Shown: positions 16,413 through 26,798 of the stretch, piece after piece | Layout of the letters: each line of letters begins with the position of its first letter | Numbering within the stretch: position 1 is the first letter of the stretch | Assembly (NCBI RefSeq): GCF_029094525.1 | Contig: NZ_CP119107.1 | Coordinates: 4,030,001 to 4,094,000, forward strand | Source: Pullulanibacillus sp. KACC 23026 | GTDB lineage: Bacteria > Bacillota > Bacilli > Bacillales > Sporolactobacillaceae | Direction of reading: 5' to 3' | DNA: 64,000 nucleotides | Notes under the pieces: generated by a model | Databases searched by the model: none | What the model was told of the DNA's origin: nothing | The model's input: the letters and a program-made list of their open reading frames with translations, nothing else | Made by a program: the position numbers and the translations under genes

Positions 16413-17201
16413 TTATTTGAAGTTTACTTTAAGGCGTCTATCGCGAACGATTAAATAGATCATAAAGATTAAATCTAGTGCAACAATTCCAATGGCTGAC
16501 CACTGGCCACCTGTAAACTTGCCGTATCGCGGAGAATCCCCACGAAAGAACTCGAGGATAAAACGCTCGACGAAGTAGGCGGCGACATAAATGGAAAAGA
16601 GCCAGCCTTTTCCCAAACGGTTGCCATAAAATTTCGAGATCATAAAAAGAACACAAAAGAGAATCATATCCCCTTGAGATTCCCAAACCTCAGCTGGCCA
16701 AAGAGGCTGACTTCCGTAATAGTCATAGGCAATGGTGCCCTTTGGATAAACAAGACCAAAATTCCCACCAGTCGGTTTACCAAAAGCATCGCCATTCATA
16801 AAGCAAGCTATTCTTCCAATCCCTTGGGCCAGGATCATAGCCGGTGAAAGATAGTCTGCAAATTGTAAAAAGCTTATTCTGTGATACTTAGAATAAATAA
16901 TTAGTGAGACAATCCCGCCGGCAACCGCCCCCTCAATAGAAATACCACCATTCCAAACTTCAAAAATCTGAATCGGATGCCGAGAGTATGTAGGCCATTG
17001 AAAGATGAAAACATGCCAAATTCGTGCTCCTATAATGGCACCAATAACTCCATAAAGAATAAATGCCTTTAAATGATTATAAAAAATCGTATTTTTAGTT
17101 AAGGCTAAGGCTACACCATACCCTAATATAATAGCGAGAAGGGAAATCACGGCATGCGTTTGAACCACATAGCCGAATAAATTAAACAAATCCTTATGCA
17201 T
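16413..17201 (-). CDS. lgt: Divergent prolipoprotein diacylglyceryl transferase homologue
   Basis: A 262-residue polytopic protein with about seven membrane helices of the Lgt family. Canonical Lgt moves diacylglycerol from phosphatidylglycerol to the lipobox cysteine of prelipoproteins. The signature region GRIACFMNGDAFG, the arginines in GARIWHV and the C-terminal VERFILEFFRGD are present. Two usual positions differ: the histidine of the GGxxxHG loop is glutamate (GGISIEG), and the Asn of GRxGNF is cysteine. The gene lies 79 bases behind a dsbA-like gene and shares its BlaI-type operator. A housekeeping lgt normally sits by hprK, so this is probably an accessory paralogue. Whether it still modifies lipoproteins, or only a particular one, cannot be told. 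Confidence 0.82.
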   Translation of the reverse strand: MHKDLFNLFGYVVQTHAVISLLAIILGYGVALALTKNTIFYNHLKAFILYGVIGAIIGARIWHVFIFQWPTYSRHPIQIFEVWNGGISIEGAVAGGIVSLIIYSKYHRISFLQFADYLSPAMILAQGIGRIACFMNGDAFGKPTGGNFGLVYPKGTIAYDYYGSQPLWPAEVWESQGDMILFCVLFMISKFYGNRLGKGWLFSIYVAAYFVERFILEFFRGDSPRYGKFTGGQWSAIGIVALDLIFMIYLIVRDRRLKVNFK

Positions 17202-17280
17202 ACTTATAACAACTCCTTTATGATTAACTGTTTTTGGATCCTAAAAAATATAGGTGATAGTCCCTTCATCAAGAATTGAC

Positions 17281-17973
17281 TTATTTAGCTAATTGATCGA
17301 CCTGATCGACAAGCTCCTGATAAGAATTGCCTGTGAATTCTTTCCCATTTACAAAGAAGGTTGGCGTCCCTTGAATCGATAATTGGTTGACATAAGCGGT
17401 GTCCTTATCAAGGGCACTCTTAAACTTATTTGTTTTAAATGCCTGAACGACTTTATTTACATTGGTTGGACTCGTTATCTCACTTAACGTCTTTTCTAAA
17501 AATGACTCCGAATAAAGATCAATTTGTTCATACTTAGAATCAGCGGGCTGTTTCGAATACAATAAATCATGGAATTTCCAGAATAATTTATTTCCCAACT
17601 CGTTATAGACCGTTTCTGCAAACAGAGCAGCCCGAGTGGAATCTTTATTTATAAATGGATCATTCATAAAATAAAAAGTCGCTTTTCCTGTTTGTATAAG
17701 ATCCTGATCGATCGCTGGAAAGGTTGCGTCATTGAAGTTCTTACAGATTGGGCATTTATAATCCCCGAATTCAACAATCTTGACAGGTGCCCCTTTCTTC
17801 CCTAAATAGGGCTCATCGTTATAATTGAACGTAACGGCACCCGCTACCTTACTAGATTGCGAATGACCAATAATAATTAACACAACCGTACAAATGGCAA
17901 TGATTCCGATTGTCCCATAGAAAATCCAAATCGAGAAACCGCTTTTCTTTTTTACCTTTTTCTTTAAAGCCAT
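17281..17973 (-). CDS. Membrane-anchored DsbA/BdbD-like thiol-disulfide oxidoreductase
   Basis: A 230-residue protein. A basic N-terminus (MALKKKVKKK) and one transmembrane helix (about 14-36) anchor an extracellular thioredoxin-fold domain with active site CPIC (Cys74, Cys77) in FGDYKCPICKNF, an inserted helical region and the cis-proline loop GTPTFFVNG. Homologues such as BdbD form or isomerise disulfides in exported proteins. No BdbC/DsbB partner is encoded beside it. It forms an operon with the lgt homologue, and a CACTACA-N3-TGTAGTG operator lies just upstream of the start, so the neighbouring BlaI-like repressor should control it. Confidence 0.88.
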   Translation of the reverse strand: MALKKKVKKKSGFSIWIFYGTIGIIAICTVVLIIIGHSQSSKVAGAVTFNYNDEPYLGKKGAPVKIVEFGDYKCPICKNFNDATFPAIDQDLIQTGKATFYFMNDPFINKDSTRAALFAETVYNELGNKLFWKFHDLLYSKQPADSKYEQIDLYSESFLEKTLSEITSPTNVNKVVQAFKTNKFKSALDKDTAYVNQLSIQGTPTFFVNGKEFTGNSYQELVDQVDQLAK

Positions 17974-18051
17974 TTTTTCACCTCTTTTAAGAAAATAGTT
18001 TAAAGCTATATTTAAGCTTGTCCTTCCTCAACTAGAAAGTTAAAATTACTA

Positions 18052-18068
18052 CACTACATATTGTAGTG
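18052..18068. promoter_or_regulatory. BlaI-type operator before dsbA-lgt
   Basis: CACTACA-TAT-TGTAGTG is a perfect 7-bp inverted repeat with a three-base centre, containing the TACA/TGTA core bound by BlaI/MecI/CopY repressors. It recurs at 19379-19395 before the blaI-like gene with only the centre changed. Confidence 0.85.
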
Positions 18069-18096
18069 CAGTTGCTAAAAAAATTTTAGCGACTAG

Positions 18097-18948
18097 CTAA
18101 GCAATTGTCACTAAAACCATACCGAAGAGAATCACTAAAACTGAAACAAAAACAGTTTCGCGATCCATTCTTATCTGAAGGCTTTGATCGGGGTTAATCA
18201 AATGTTGCAGCCTATAATTAACCGCTTCGTTTGAGAAGTGCACAAAAATGAGGGATCGATTCCTCTTTTTAAAATTATTAATCATTTTAAGTAATGCTGT
18301 GCTTAACCCTAATTCGGATCCTGTTGTTTTAATAGCATATTCATCTGCTGAGAGTTCACATAAAATCTTAAAATTGGTATACAGCAATTTGGTCATGGGG
18401 ACAAACCACAATGTCCGTGCAATCAGGCGTAAAATGAATATTTTTAAAGAATCATGATTGATTTTATGAGACATTTCATGCAGGATGACAGCCTCAACCT
18501 CTTGAGTTTCAAGCAAATTGAGTAAACCCGTACTCAATACGATTAACGGAGTTCGGAGTCCAATCGTAAAGGCCACCATTTTATCATCGTTAATCACGGC
18601 AATAGATTGACCTACAACTTTATATTTCTCACTAACCGCTTTGGTCCATTTTATAGTCTTTAAGGAATCGATTTTAGCATGCATTCTAGTTGATTGAATA
18701 GCATATTCAATCATTCCCACTATTAAAACGAGAATACTGTAGGCCATAATCGAATTTAACAAGAAAACAACAATTAAATAGCAAGGTGAATCCCTTTCAA
18801 ATAGCCCAATACAGAAGTCAAAAAAATCCGCTTGAAATTTCAAGCCAAAAATAAGATGAATCCCATAAACAGCTATTTGGCACCATACAATTAATGCGAT
18901 GAAAACGCCCGTTCCAAACATCATCTTTGACTTTTTCTTCCACATCAT
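18097..18948 (-). CDS. M56 (BlaR1-type) membrane metallopeptidase without sensor domain
   Basis: A 283-residue membrane protein. Zinc-protease motifs HEMSH (in ILHEMSHKINHD) and ELSADEYA define a BlaR1/MecR1-type M56 peptidase. Hydrophobic segments lie near residues 8-34, 58-82, 165-185 and 262-282. BlaR1 proteins are about 600 residues and carry an extracellular penicillin-binding domain; here the chain ends after the last helix, so the signal detected is not a beta-lactam through that domain. It probably cleaves the adjacent BlaI-like repressor. Its start overlaps the blaI stop by four bases, giving translational coupling. What triggers it is unknown; the neighbouring copper and disulfide genes suggest envelope or metal stress. 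Confidence 0.87.
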   Translation of the reverse strand: MMWKKKSKMMFGTGVFIALIVWCQIAVYGIHLIFGLKFQADFFDFCIGLFERDSPCYLIVVFLLNSIMAYSILVLIVGMIEYAIQSTRMHAKIDSLKTIKWTKAVSEKYKVVGQSIAVINDDKMVAFTIGLRTPLIVLSTGLLNLLETQEVEAVILHEMSHKINHDSLKIFILRLIARTLWFVPMTKLLYTNFKILCELSADEYAIKTTGSELGLSTALLKMINNFKKRNRSLIFVHFSNEAVNYRLQHLINPDQSLQIRMDRETVFVSVLVILFGMVLVTIA

Positions 18949-19364
18949 GACTTGTCCTTTTTTAATTGTTTGATTTTTTGTTCCAGTTGATTTAATAAGT
19001 TTTGATCAACATCCGTTATAACATCTAACATATGGTTGATTACAACACCACCAAATTCGTCCAGCAAATTCTCTGTTAACCGCTTCGATTGTTCCTCAAT
19101 AAACGCTTCCTTTGTCTGAACGGGCTTGAATAAAGAAACCCTTCCATCAGTCCGTTTTGTAAGAATGCCCTTGTCGACTAACCGTTTCATAACGGTCATA
19201 ACCGTATTAAAACTAATCGGCTTATCCTTCTCTAAGTAATGCTGAACCTGCTTGATTGACTGTTCTTGACCAGATTCCCATAGATAATCGATTATTTTAG
19301 CTTCGAGCGGGCCGAAAAAGCGGTCTAATCCAACCTTATCATATTTAAAATTTTTGATAGTCAT
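18945..19364 (-). CDS. BlaI/MecI/CopY-family repressor
   Basis: A 139-residue repressor with an N-terminal winged helix (about residues 12-85, with FNTVMTVMKRLVDKG as recognition helix region) and a C-terminal helical dimerisation and cleavage region. BlaI proteins bind TACA/TGTA palindromes as dimers and are inactivated by proteolysis by the cognate M56 protease, which is encoded immediately downstream with a four-base overlap. The two identical-arm palindromes at 18052-18068 and 19379-19395 are its likely sites, so it should repress itself, the peptidase, dsbA and lgt. The second palindrome overlaps the -10 box of its own promoter. Confidence 0.9.
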   Translation of the reverse strand: MTIKNFKYDKVGLDRFFGPLEAKIIDYLWESGQEQSIKQVQHYLEKDKPISFNTVMTVMKRLVDKGILTKRTDGRVSLFKPVQTKEAFIEEQSKRLTENLLDEFGGVVINHMLDVITDVDQNLLNQLEQKIKQLKKDKS

Positions 19365-19378
19365 TTCGTTTAGTCCTC

Positions 19379-19415
19379 CACTACAAATTGTAGTGTATTA
19401 CTATTTAAATTTCAA
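19379..19415 (-). promoter_or_regulatory. Promoter and BlaI-type operator of the blaI-M56 operon
   Basis: On the minus strand TTGAAA (19410-19415) and TACAAT (19387-19392) are 17 bases apart. CACTACA-AAT-TGTAGTG (19379-19395) covers the -10 box and start region. Binding by the BlaI-like protein would give autorepression. Confidence 0.85.
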
Positions 19416-19613
19416 GTTAAAATCAAAATCTTAATACAATTAAAAAGCCTGCCGTTTTGAATAGCTTAATTGAACGCTATCAAAGTACGCTATCAAAGTA
19501 CGGTAGAACATCCCTCTTACTTTGTTCGGCTTTTAAATTCGAATAGATAGTAATGAATTCATTACTAAAAATGGTTTTTAAAAAGAGGCCGGGACAGAAG
19601 CCGTTTACGAATA
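19416..19613. other. Intergenic stretch with a Firmicute-type GGCCGGGACAGAAG element
   Basis: No gene is supported. Near 19495 an 11-base direct repeat (CTATCAAAGTACG twice) occurs. At 19581-19601 the sequence AAAGAGGCCGGGACAGAAG resembles a short intergenic element common in Firmicutes near terminators. Function unknown. Confidence 0.45.
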
Positions 19614-19662
19614 GAAAAAACCGAACTTATTCACATCTTTTAACGTGATGGGTTCGGTTTTT
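19614..19662 (-). terminator. Terminator downstream of thiC
   Basis: AACCGAAC pairs with GTTCGGTT across a 25-base loop with partial internal pairing, followed on the minus strand by a T run. A symmetric A/T flank may allow activity in both directions. It lies about 170 bases beyond the thiC stop. Confidence 0.75.
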
Positions 19663-19834
19663 CATTTAAAAGTTAAGTCATTTATGAAACGCTTCGTCAA
19701 AAATACGTTGCTCTCCGCGGGCACGGCCATAGCCTCTAAAAATGGTTGAACGGTAAGTGAGATTTGGAGTAATGATAGGCAAACCTTGAGGGCATATGTT
19801 ATATGTGATTTTCAAAAAGGAACATCAAACTGAT

Positions 19835-21855
<2,021 letters not shown>

Positions 21856-22044
21856 CGCTATTTAATTGTAGTTACAGTATACCTTAATTTCAGAAAATGA
21901 AAAGAGGGTTTCGAAAATATCTACTCTTAAACACTCAAATGGATTGTTCAACTTTTCAGTCGGACACCCTCAAAATCATAGCAGCATAAAAAAAGAAATC
22001 GGTCCTGGATTATAACTGCAAAAGTGAGGAAATGATGACCACAT

Positions 22045-22078
22045 AAGAAAAGCAAGAATCATTGTTGATCCTTGCTTA
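22045..22078 (-). terminator. Terminator downstream of spoVR
   Basis: AAGCAAG pairs with CTTGCTT on the minus strand with partial inner pairing, followed by TTCTTATG. It lies 12 bases beyond the spoVR stop. Confidence 0.7.
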
Positions 22079-22090
22079 ATCATAATATTT

Positions 22091-23503
22091 TTAATCCAGC
22101 CGCTTCCGGTGCACCTTGGCCCCGTCACACGAGAAGAGCGTCTTTTTATCATCGATAATCGTTTCAATATGAACCGTTCGGCCCCAAAGCTTGTGAACAT
22201 GGATGAGTACCTTTTCCAAGTAATTGATATCAAGCTCCTGACCTTCATAGCGATGGGCTAAATAAAGCTCTCCATTTTTTAAATAATCCCCGTCTTCTAC
22301 CTCAATGTATGGGAAACCGGCGTTAACACGGCTCGCGACCAGTTCATCCCGAACCTGTTCCCAATCTTTGCTCGAAACAACTACTTCATTCCCTTTTCTT
22401 TCAAATAAAAAGAGATCCTCACGCTGGACAAGTTCCTTCGTTAAATAATTTCGGATAAAGGATTGGTCAGATTCAATTTCGCGTACTTCAAAGATTTTCT
22501 CTCGGCCAGATCCAGGTTTTACTCCGCGTTTTAACATCTCTTCCGTCGGGTTATCATAACGCTCTTCGATATCTTCAAAGATTTTAATTCCTAAATAATA
22601 AGGATTAATCTGCCGGCGTGACGGCTGAACGACGCTGGCATTTAATTTGGCATATTCAATGGCTTCCTCCGTTGTAAGATCCATCTCCCGCATGATCCTC
22701 GCATGCCAGTAGGACGCCCAACCTTCGTTCATGATTTTGGTTTCCATTTGCGGCCAGAAATAGAGCATTTCTTCACGAAGCATAGTGAGAATATCACGCT
22801 GCCAGTCGGTCAACTCACGGCTATGCTCTTCTATAAATAAGAGCAAGTCCTTTTCCGGTTTTTCAGGGAATTTCTTTTTGGTTTCAGGATTTTTCAATAC
22901 TTTCTTAGCGTCGAGTCTCAGAAGATCATCATAATCAGAAAGAGGCTTTGCGGGCTTCCAACGCAAGGAATCCGTCTCCTTCGCTTCTTCCCGTCTGACT
23001 CTTGTCAGGGTAGGATCCACATGTTCTTCAATCGATAAGACGGCATCAATAAAGGCTTCGACATCGTCTCGCCCATACCGTTCCTCGTAGGCTTTAATGC
23101 GTTCTGCCGTTGCCGCCATGCTTTCCACCATATCTCGGCGCGTTTTCGAGAAACGAACATTATTCTTAAAGAAATCACAGTGAGCAAGTACGTGAGCAAC
23201 GATCATTTTATTTTGGATGAGACTATTGGAATCCAGTAGAAAGGCATAACAAGGATTGGAATTAATGACAAGCTCATAGATTTTACTCATGCCGAGGTCA
23301 TATTGGAGCTTCATTTTATGATAGGTTTTACCAAAGCTCCAGTGTGAATAACGGGTCGGCATGCCATAGGCCCCAAATGTATAAATAACTTCAGCTGGGC
23401 AAATCTCATACCTCATTGGATAAAAATCAAGGCCCAATCCCTCAGCAATCTCCGTGATTTCCTCAATCGCGACATCCAGCTTTTTCAACTCATCGGACTT
23501 CAA
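22091..23503 (-). CDS. spoVR: Stage V sporulation protein R
   Basis: A 470-residue SpoVR/YcgB-family protein required in B. subtilis for proper spore cortex formation. The sequence is soluble, rich in charged residues, and carries family segments [29 protein letters not shown] and [14 protein letters not shown] (split here for length). Its biochemical activity is unknown. The start is TTG with AAGGAG nine bases upstream. Its usual partners by co-occurrence, PrkA (YeaG) and YhbH (YeaH), are encoded about 18 kb away at 39-43 kb rather than adjacent. Confidence 0.95.
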   Translation of the reverse strand: MKSDELKKLDVAIEEITEIAEGLGLDFYPMRYEICPAEVIYTFGAYGMPTRYSHWSFGKTYHKMKLQYDLGMSKIYELVINSNPCYAFLLDSNSLIQNKMIVAHVLAHCDFFKNNVRFSKTRRDMVESMAATAERIKAYEERYGRDDVEAFIDAVLSIEEHVDPTLTRVRREEAKETDSLRWKPAKPLSDYDDLLRLDAKKVLKNPETKKKFPEKPEKDLLLFIEEHSRELTDWQRDILTMLREEMLYFWPQMETKIMNEGWASYWHARIMREMDLTTEEAIEYAKLNASVVQPSRRQINPYYLGIKIFEDIEERYDNPTEEMLKRGVKPGSGREKIFEVREIESDQSFIRNYLTKELVQREDLFLFERKGNEVVVSSKDWEQVRDELVASRVNAGFPYIEVEDGDYLKNGELYLAHRYEGQELDINYLEKVLIHVHKLWGRTVHIETIIDDKKTLFSCDGAKVHRKRLD

Positions 23504-23610
23504 GCGGCCTCACTCCTTATATCCTTTTATCTAATATATGTTGCCACTAGTGTATGAATGAGCGAACAAGCATGTGACAGATGTTAGAATATTTAGTTAT
23601 TTTTTATACT

Positions 23611-24210
23611 TTAGAATGATGGACATAGCTTACCATTCCGCGATGCTGCCATCCTTATGACGCCAATGCCAATTCCGACATAGTTTCCAACCGCTTCGCG
23701 AATCGCTGCTACTCTTTCTAGAACTTGATCTACTTTCTCATGGGTATCAATATACTGCAATTCTTCGGTAGCATTCATTTTGATTGCTGTAAATCCTTGC
23801 TCGACAACTTCTTTGGCCGAATTGCCTACATCACTCGGACGGTCACCGCCAATCCATGAATAAACACGGATCGAGTCACGACAGGCGCCACCCATTAGTT
23901 CATAGACCGGTGCATGATAATATTTGCCTTTAATATCCCTTAAAGCTTGGTCAATACCAGCGATCGCACTCATGAGAATCGGACCACCGCGATAAAAGCC
24001 GCTTCGATACATGACATTCCATAGATCCTCAGTACGAAGGGGATCCTGATCAATTAAATATGTACTTAGCTCGCGTACAGCAGCTTCAACGGTTGCGACT
24101 CTACCCTCTATTACAGGTTCTCCCCATCCTGTCATCCCTTCATCTGTTTCTATCTTTAAAAAGAGCCAGCGGGGTGGTACAACATAGGTCTCGAGTTTAG
24201 TTATTTTCAT
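23611..24210 (-). pseudogene. Truncated galactonate dehydratase-like enolase-superfamily gene
   Basis: The 199-codon frame begins with [20 protein letters not shown] and follows the mandelate racemase/enolase N-terminal domain of DgoD-type galactonate dehydratases through [14 protein letters not shown]. Family members are about 380 residues, and the next expected element, the DFHGR catalytic strand with the metal ligands, is absent; it is replaced by about 16 unrelated residues and a stop. The barrel domain that performs catalysis is thus missing and the product should be inactive. No dgoK, dgoA or sugar-acid transporter is nearby. It appears to be a decaying remnant with a 3' deletion. Confidence 0.82.
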
Positions 24211-24506
24211 TTGCCAAATCTCCTCACTTCCTGCTCGTCTAATTTCTTGAGAAATACAAGTTCACTTCTAATCTAGAAATGAGTCACAATCGATGAATTC
24301 GCTAAATTTGTTAGCTTAGGCTATACTGTCTTTTTGTCTTTTCACGAACCTTGAGCAATAACTGATCTCTTTTTCCTTAGAGAAAACAGGAAAGCGTGTT
24401 CATTTTTTTCGTGAAATAGACTTTAGTTTTAATCCATATCCCATTATAATTAGTATCGGTTAGCTTTTTTGGTTACAAATAGAGAGACTATCGACAAAGG
24501 GGGAGG

Positions 24507-25268
24507 ATGACCATTACGGCAGTTAGATGGTTACTCAGGATCATGATCATCGGCTTCTTTCTTTTTTCCTTCAATCATTCCATGCCCCCCTTTTCCAGGC
24601 ATCCCATCCCGATATTAGTCTATCACTTGCTGGGTACCTATCCGGGGCACGGGGAGAAAGCTCTGTATGTTTCACCTAAAAATTTTGAAGCTCAGATGAA
24701 TTATTTAAAGCAGCATGGATTTACCCCTTTGACTTTTGAGGATTGGGGCAAGGCTTCCCTAGTCAAAAAGCCTATCTTTATCACCTTTGACGATGGATAT
24801 AAAGACAATACTAAAATGTGGGCCATCTTTAATAAGGTCAAATCGAATGAGTTCGAGCCTAAAGCAACGATCTTCGTCATTTCCGGTGATATAGGAAAAC
24901 ACAACCATTTAAATCAAACCGATATCCAGTCAATGGCTAAATCGCCCTTCTTTTCGATCCAATCCCATACCGTCACACATCCTAATCTAGCAAGGTCAAA
25001 GGATTTAGATTATGAGTTAGGCAAATCCAAGCAAGTCATCCAAAATCTAACAGGCAAACCCGTTGTCGCGATTGCTTATCCCTACGGATTATTTAATGCG
25101 AAGGTCATTAGAAAAGCCTCCCATTATTATAATTACGGTTTGACAACATTACCAGGTTTCTATCATAAACTTTGGATACCTGATGAGAACTACCTATTGC
25201 CTCGAATTTATGTGAAATATACAACGACAATCAATCAGTTTGCCCATCTAGTCACACCTGGCAGCTGA
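24507..25268 (+). CDS. Polysaccharide deacetylase family protein
   Basis: A 253-residue NodB-domain protein with an N-terminal signal anchor (residues 8-24). Carbohydrate esterase 4 motifs are present: TFDDGYKDN (motif 1, metal-binding aspartate) and SHTVTHPNL (motif 2, two histidines), then a motif-3-like AYPYG. It probably removes acetyl groups from a cell-wall or surface polysaccharide outside the membrane. The ATG at 24507 directly follows AAAGGGGGAGG, which is close; an internal ATG at codon 13 would retain most of the anchor. It is monocistronic and ends at a terminator. Confidence 0.85.
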   Translation: MTITAVRWLLRIMIIGFFLFSFNHSMPPFSRHPIPILVYHLLGTYPGHGEKALYVSPKNFEAQMNYLKQHGFTPLTFEDWGKASLVKKPIFITFDDGYKDNTKMWAIFNKVKSNEFEPKATIFVISGDIGKHNHLNQTDIQSMAKSPFFSIQSHTVTHPNLARSKDLDYELGKSKQVIQNLTGKPVVAIAYPYGLFNAKVIRKASHYYNYGLTTLPGFYHKLWIPDENYLLPRIYVKYTTTINQFAHLVTPGS

Positions 25269-25276
25269 TTCTTGGA

Positions 25277-25352
25277 AGATCTGTATCTCCCTTCTTTAGT
25301 CAGACCTTTTTATAAGGACTGTCTAGGAGGGGACTAAATCAGATCTTTTTTG
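25277..25352 (+). terminator. Terminator after the polysaccharide deacetylase gene
   Basis: A long hairpin with outer arms AGATCTG/CAGATCT and inner arms TTTAGTC/GACTAAA ends in TTTTTTG. Confidence 0.78.
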
Positions 25353-25443
25353 TTAATACAGTCCCTTTCTTTAACATAAATCGTTTAGGTCTTAGAAAAA
25401 CTAAGCCTATCTTAAACAGTTTATGAATAAAGGAAGTCCCCAT

Positions 25444-26004
25444 ATGACCAACAGAGAATTCGTCCATAGAATACGCCAATATGAACAAGAAAAAAGCCAT
25501 CTTGAAATTAATCAATGGCTGCACCATGATTTGTTTTCTGCAAGATGGTGGCTTTTATTGTTATTTTTAATTGTCCCATGGGTGATTTGGATGCTGCTCC
25601 GAAAAAAAGAACTTTACCTCGAATCCGCTTTTATCGGGTGTTATGCCATTGCTTTGACACTCTTTATCGACAGCATCGGATCACAGTTTAATTTTTGGCG
25701 GTATCCAACCAAATTTTTACCTGTCATTCCAAGTGCGCTCCCTTTTGATTTATCACTTGTCCCGGTTATGTTCATGTTTATTTATCAATACTGCCAATCG
25801 TGGCGCACTTATTGGAAGACTTTGTTAGTCATAAGCTTAATGTATGCGTTTATAGGTGAGCCCGTTTGTATTTACTTACAATTAGTCATTTATATCAATT
25901 GGTCCATTTACTATTCCTTTGGCTATTACCTTATTGTTGGCTTTTCTGCTCGCGCCTTGGTCTTACTCCTTAAACGTAAGCGCAAGGAAAAGGAGACTGT
26001 CTGA
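25444..26004 (+). CDS. CBO0543-type multi-pass membrane protein
   Basis: A 186-residue membrane protein with about five hydrophobic helices after a charged N-terminus (MTNREFVHRIRQYEQEK). The pattern WRYPTKFLPVIP-x-PFDLSLVPVMFM resembles the CBO0543 family of uncharacterised Firmicute membrane proteins. No catalytic motif is visible. The ATG at 25444 has AAAGGA nine bases upstream; the longer start at 25423 has none. A basic tail (KRKRKEKE) should lie in the cytosol. Function unknown. Confidence 0.72.
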   Translation: MTNREFVHRIRQYEQEKSHLEINQWLHHDLFSARWWLLLLFLIVPWVIWMLLRKKELYLESAFIGCYAIALTLFIDSIGSQFNFWRYPTKFLPVIPSALPFDLSLVPVMFMFIYQYCQSWRTYWKTLLVISLMYAFIGEPVCIYLQLVIYINWSIYYSFGYYLIVGFSARALVLLLKRKRKEKETV

Positions 26005-26158
26005 CGAAAAACCGCCTGCTCCATCTATTGCTTAATCCCTTTAGCAGAAGGGCCCAACAAGCTTTCCCTTCAAAAAAGTCGAAAAAATGCAGCGTTAGGA
26101 ATGAGTGTCTCCCTTCAAAGTGTATTACCCGGGAAATTTCGACACTCTCCATCCTGAT

Positions 26159-26614
26159 TCAATCTAATATCCACTCAAAAATCGATATTTCTCGCTCTCC
26201 GCGTTGATACATATCGTTATAAGGCGGTAAATCAACGGTCTCTATAAACTTACCACCCACCCGCTCAATTGTTTTTCTTGATGCCAAATTAGTCGGATTA
26301 CAAGTAATGTAGAGGCGGTTCTTCCCATGCTTAAGTGCTATTGGTTTTAACAGTCTGCATGCTTTTCCTGCATAACGATGTCCCCGATACTCTTCGTCAA
26401 CACTATAGCCAATATGCCCCCCATAATAGAGGCTCTCTTGCTCACCAATTCTTAGATCAATTTTCCCAATGATTTGATTCGTTCCTGCTATGACAATGTG
26501 ATAGCGGTAAGCAGGGACCCACCCCTTTTCCAAATCGCCTGGCATATAGTTATCAATCAATAAATCAATCTCTTCCCCTTTAATGCGATCCGCCTCTAGA
26601 AATTCAAAACTCAT
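26159..26614 (-). CDS. GNAT-family N-acetyltransferase
   Basis: A 151-residue acetyltransferase. The acetyl-CoA-binding motif appears as DEEYRGHRYAGKACRLL, followed by ITCNPTNLASRKTIERVGG, typical of RimJ/RimL-like GNAT enzymes that modify small amines or protein N-termini. GGGGGAG lies five bases before the ATG at 26614, which is preferred over the upstream frame opening at 26656. Substrate cannot be assigned. It is a single gene. Confidence 0.85.
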   Translation of the reverse strand: MSFEFLEADRIKGEEIDLLIDNYMPGDLEKGWVPAYRYHIVIAGTNQIIGKIDLRIGEQESLYYGGHIGYSVDEEYRGHRYAGKACRLLKPIALKHGKNRLYITCNPTNLASRKTIERVGGKFIETVDLPPYNDMYQRGEREISIFEWILD

Positions 26615-26743
26615 GTCTACTCCCCCACACTTGAATGTCATTGAAAGGATCAACATCCTAACGACTCCACTTTATATCTTAAAATAGGCATAAACCCGTC
26701 CTGTAAGCTTCCCAGCCGCATCAAATCTCAGGGCGCTTAATGA

Positions 26744-26784
26744 AGAAAACACACGCAATCCTTGAAAATGTTGGCGTGTGTTCT
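26744..26784 (-). terminator. Terminator after the kinase-like gene
   Basis: AACACACGC pairs with GCGTGTGTT across a 17-base loop; on the minus strand it is followed by TTCTTCATT. It lies just beyond the stop of the kinase-like gene. Confidence 0.72.
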
Positions 26785-26798
26785 CTCTAATGTCAGTT

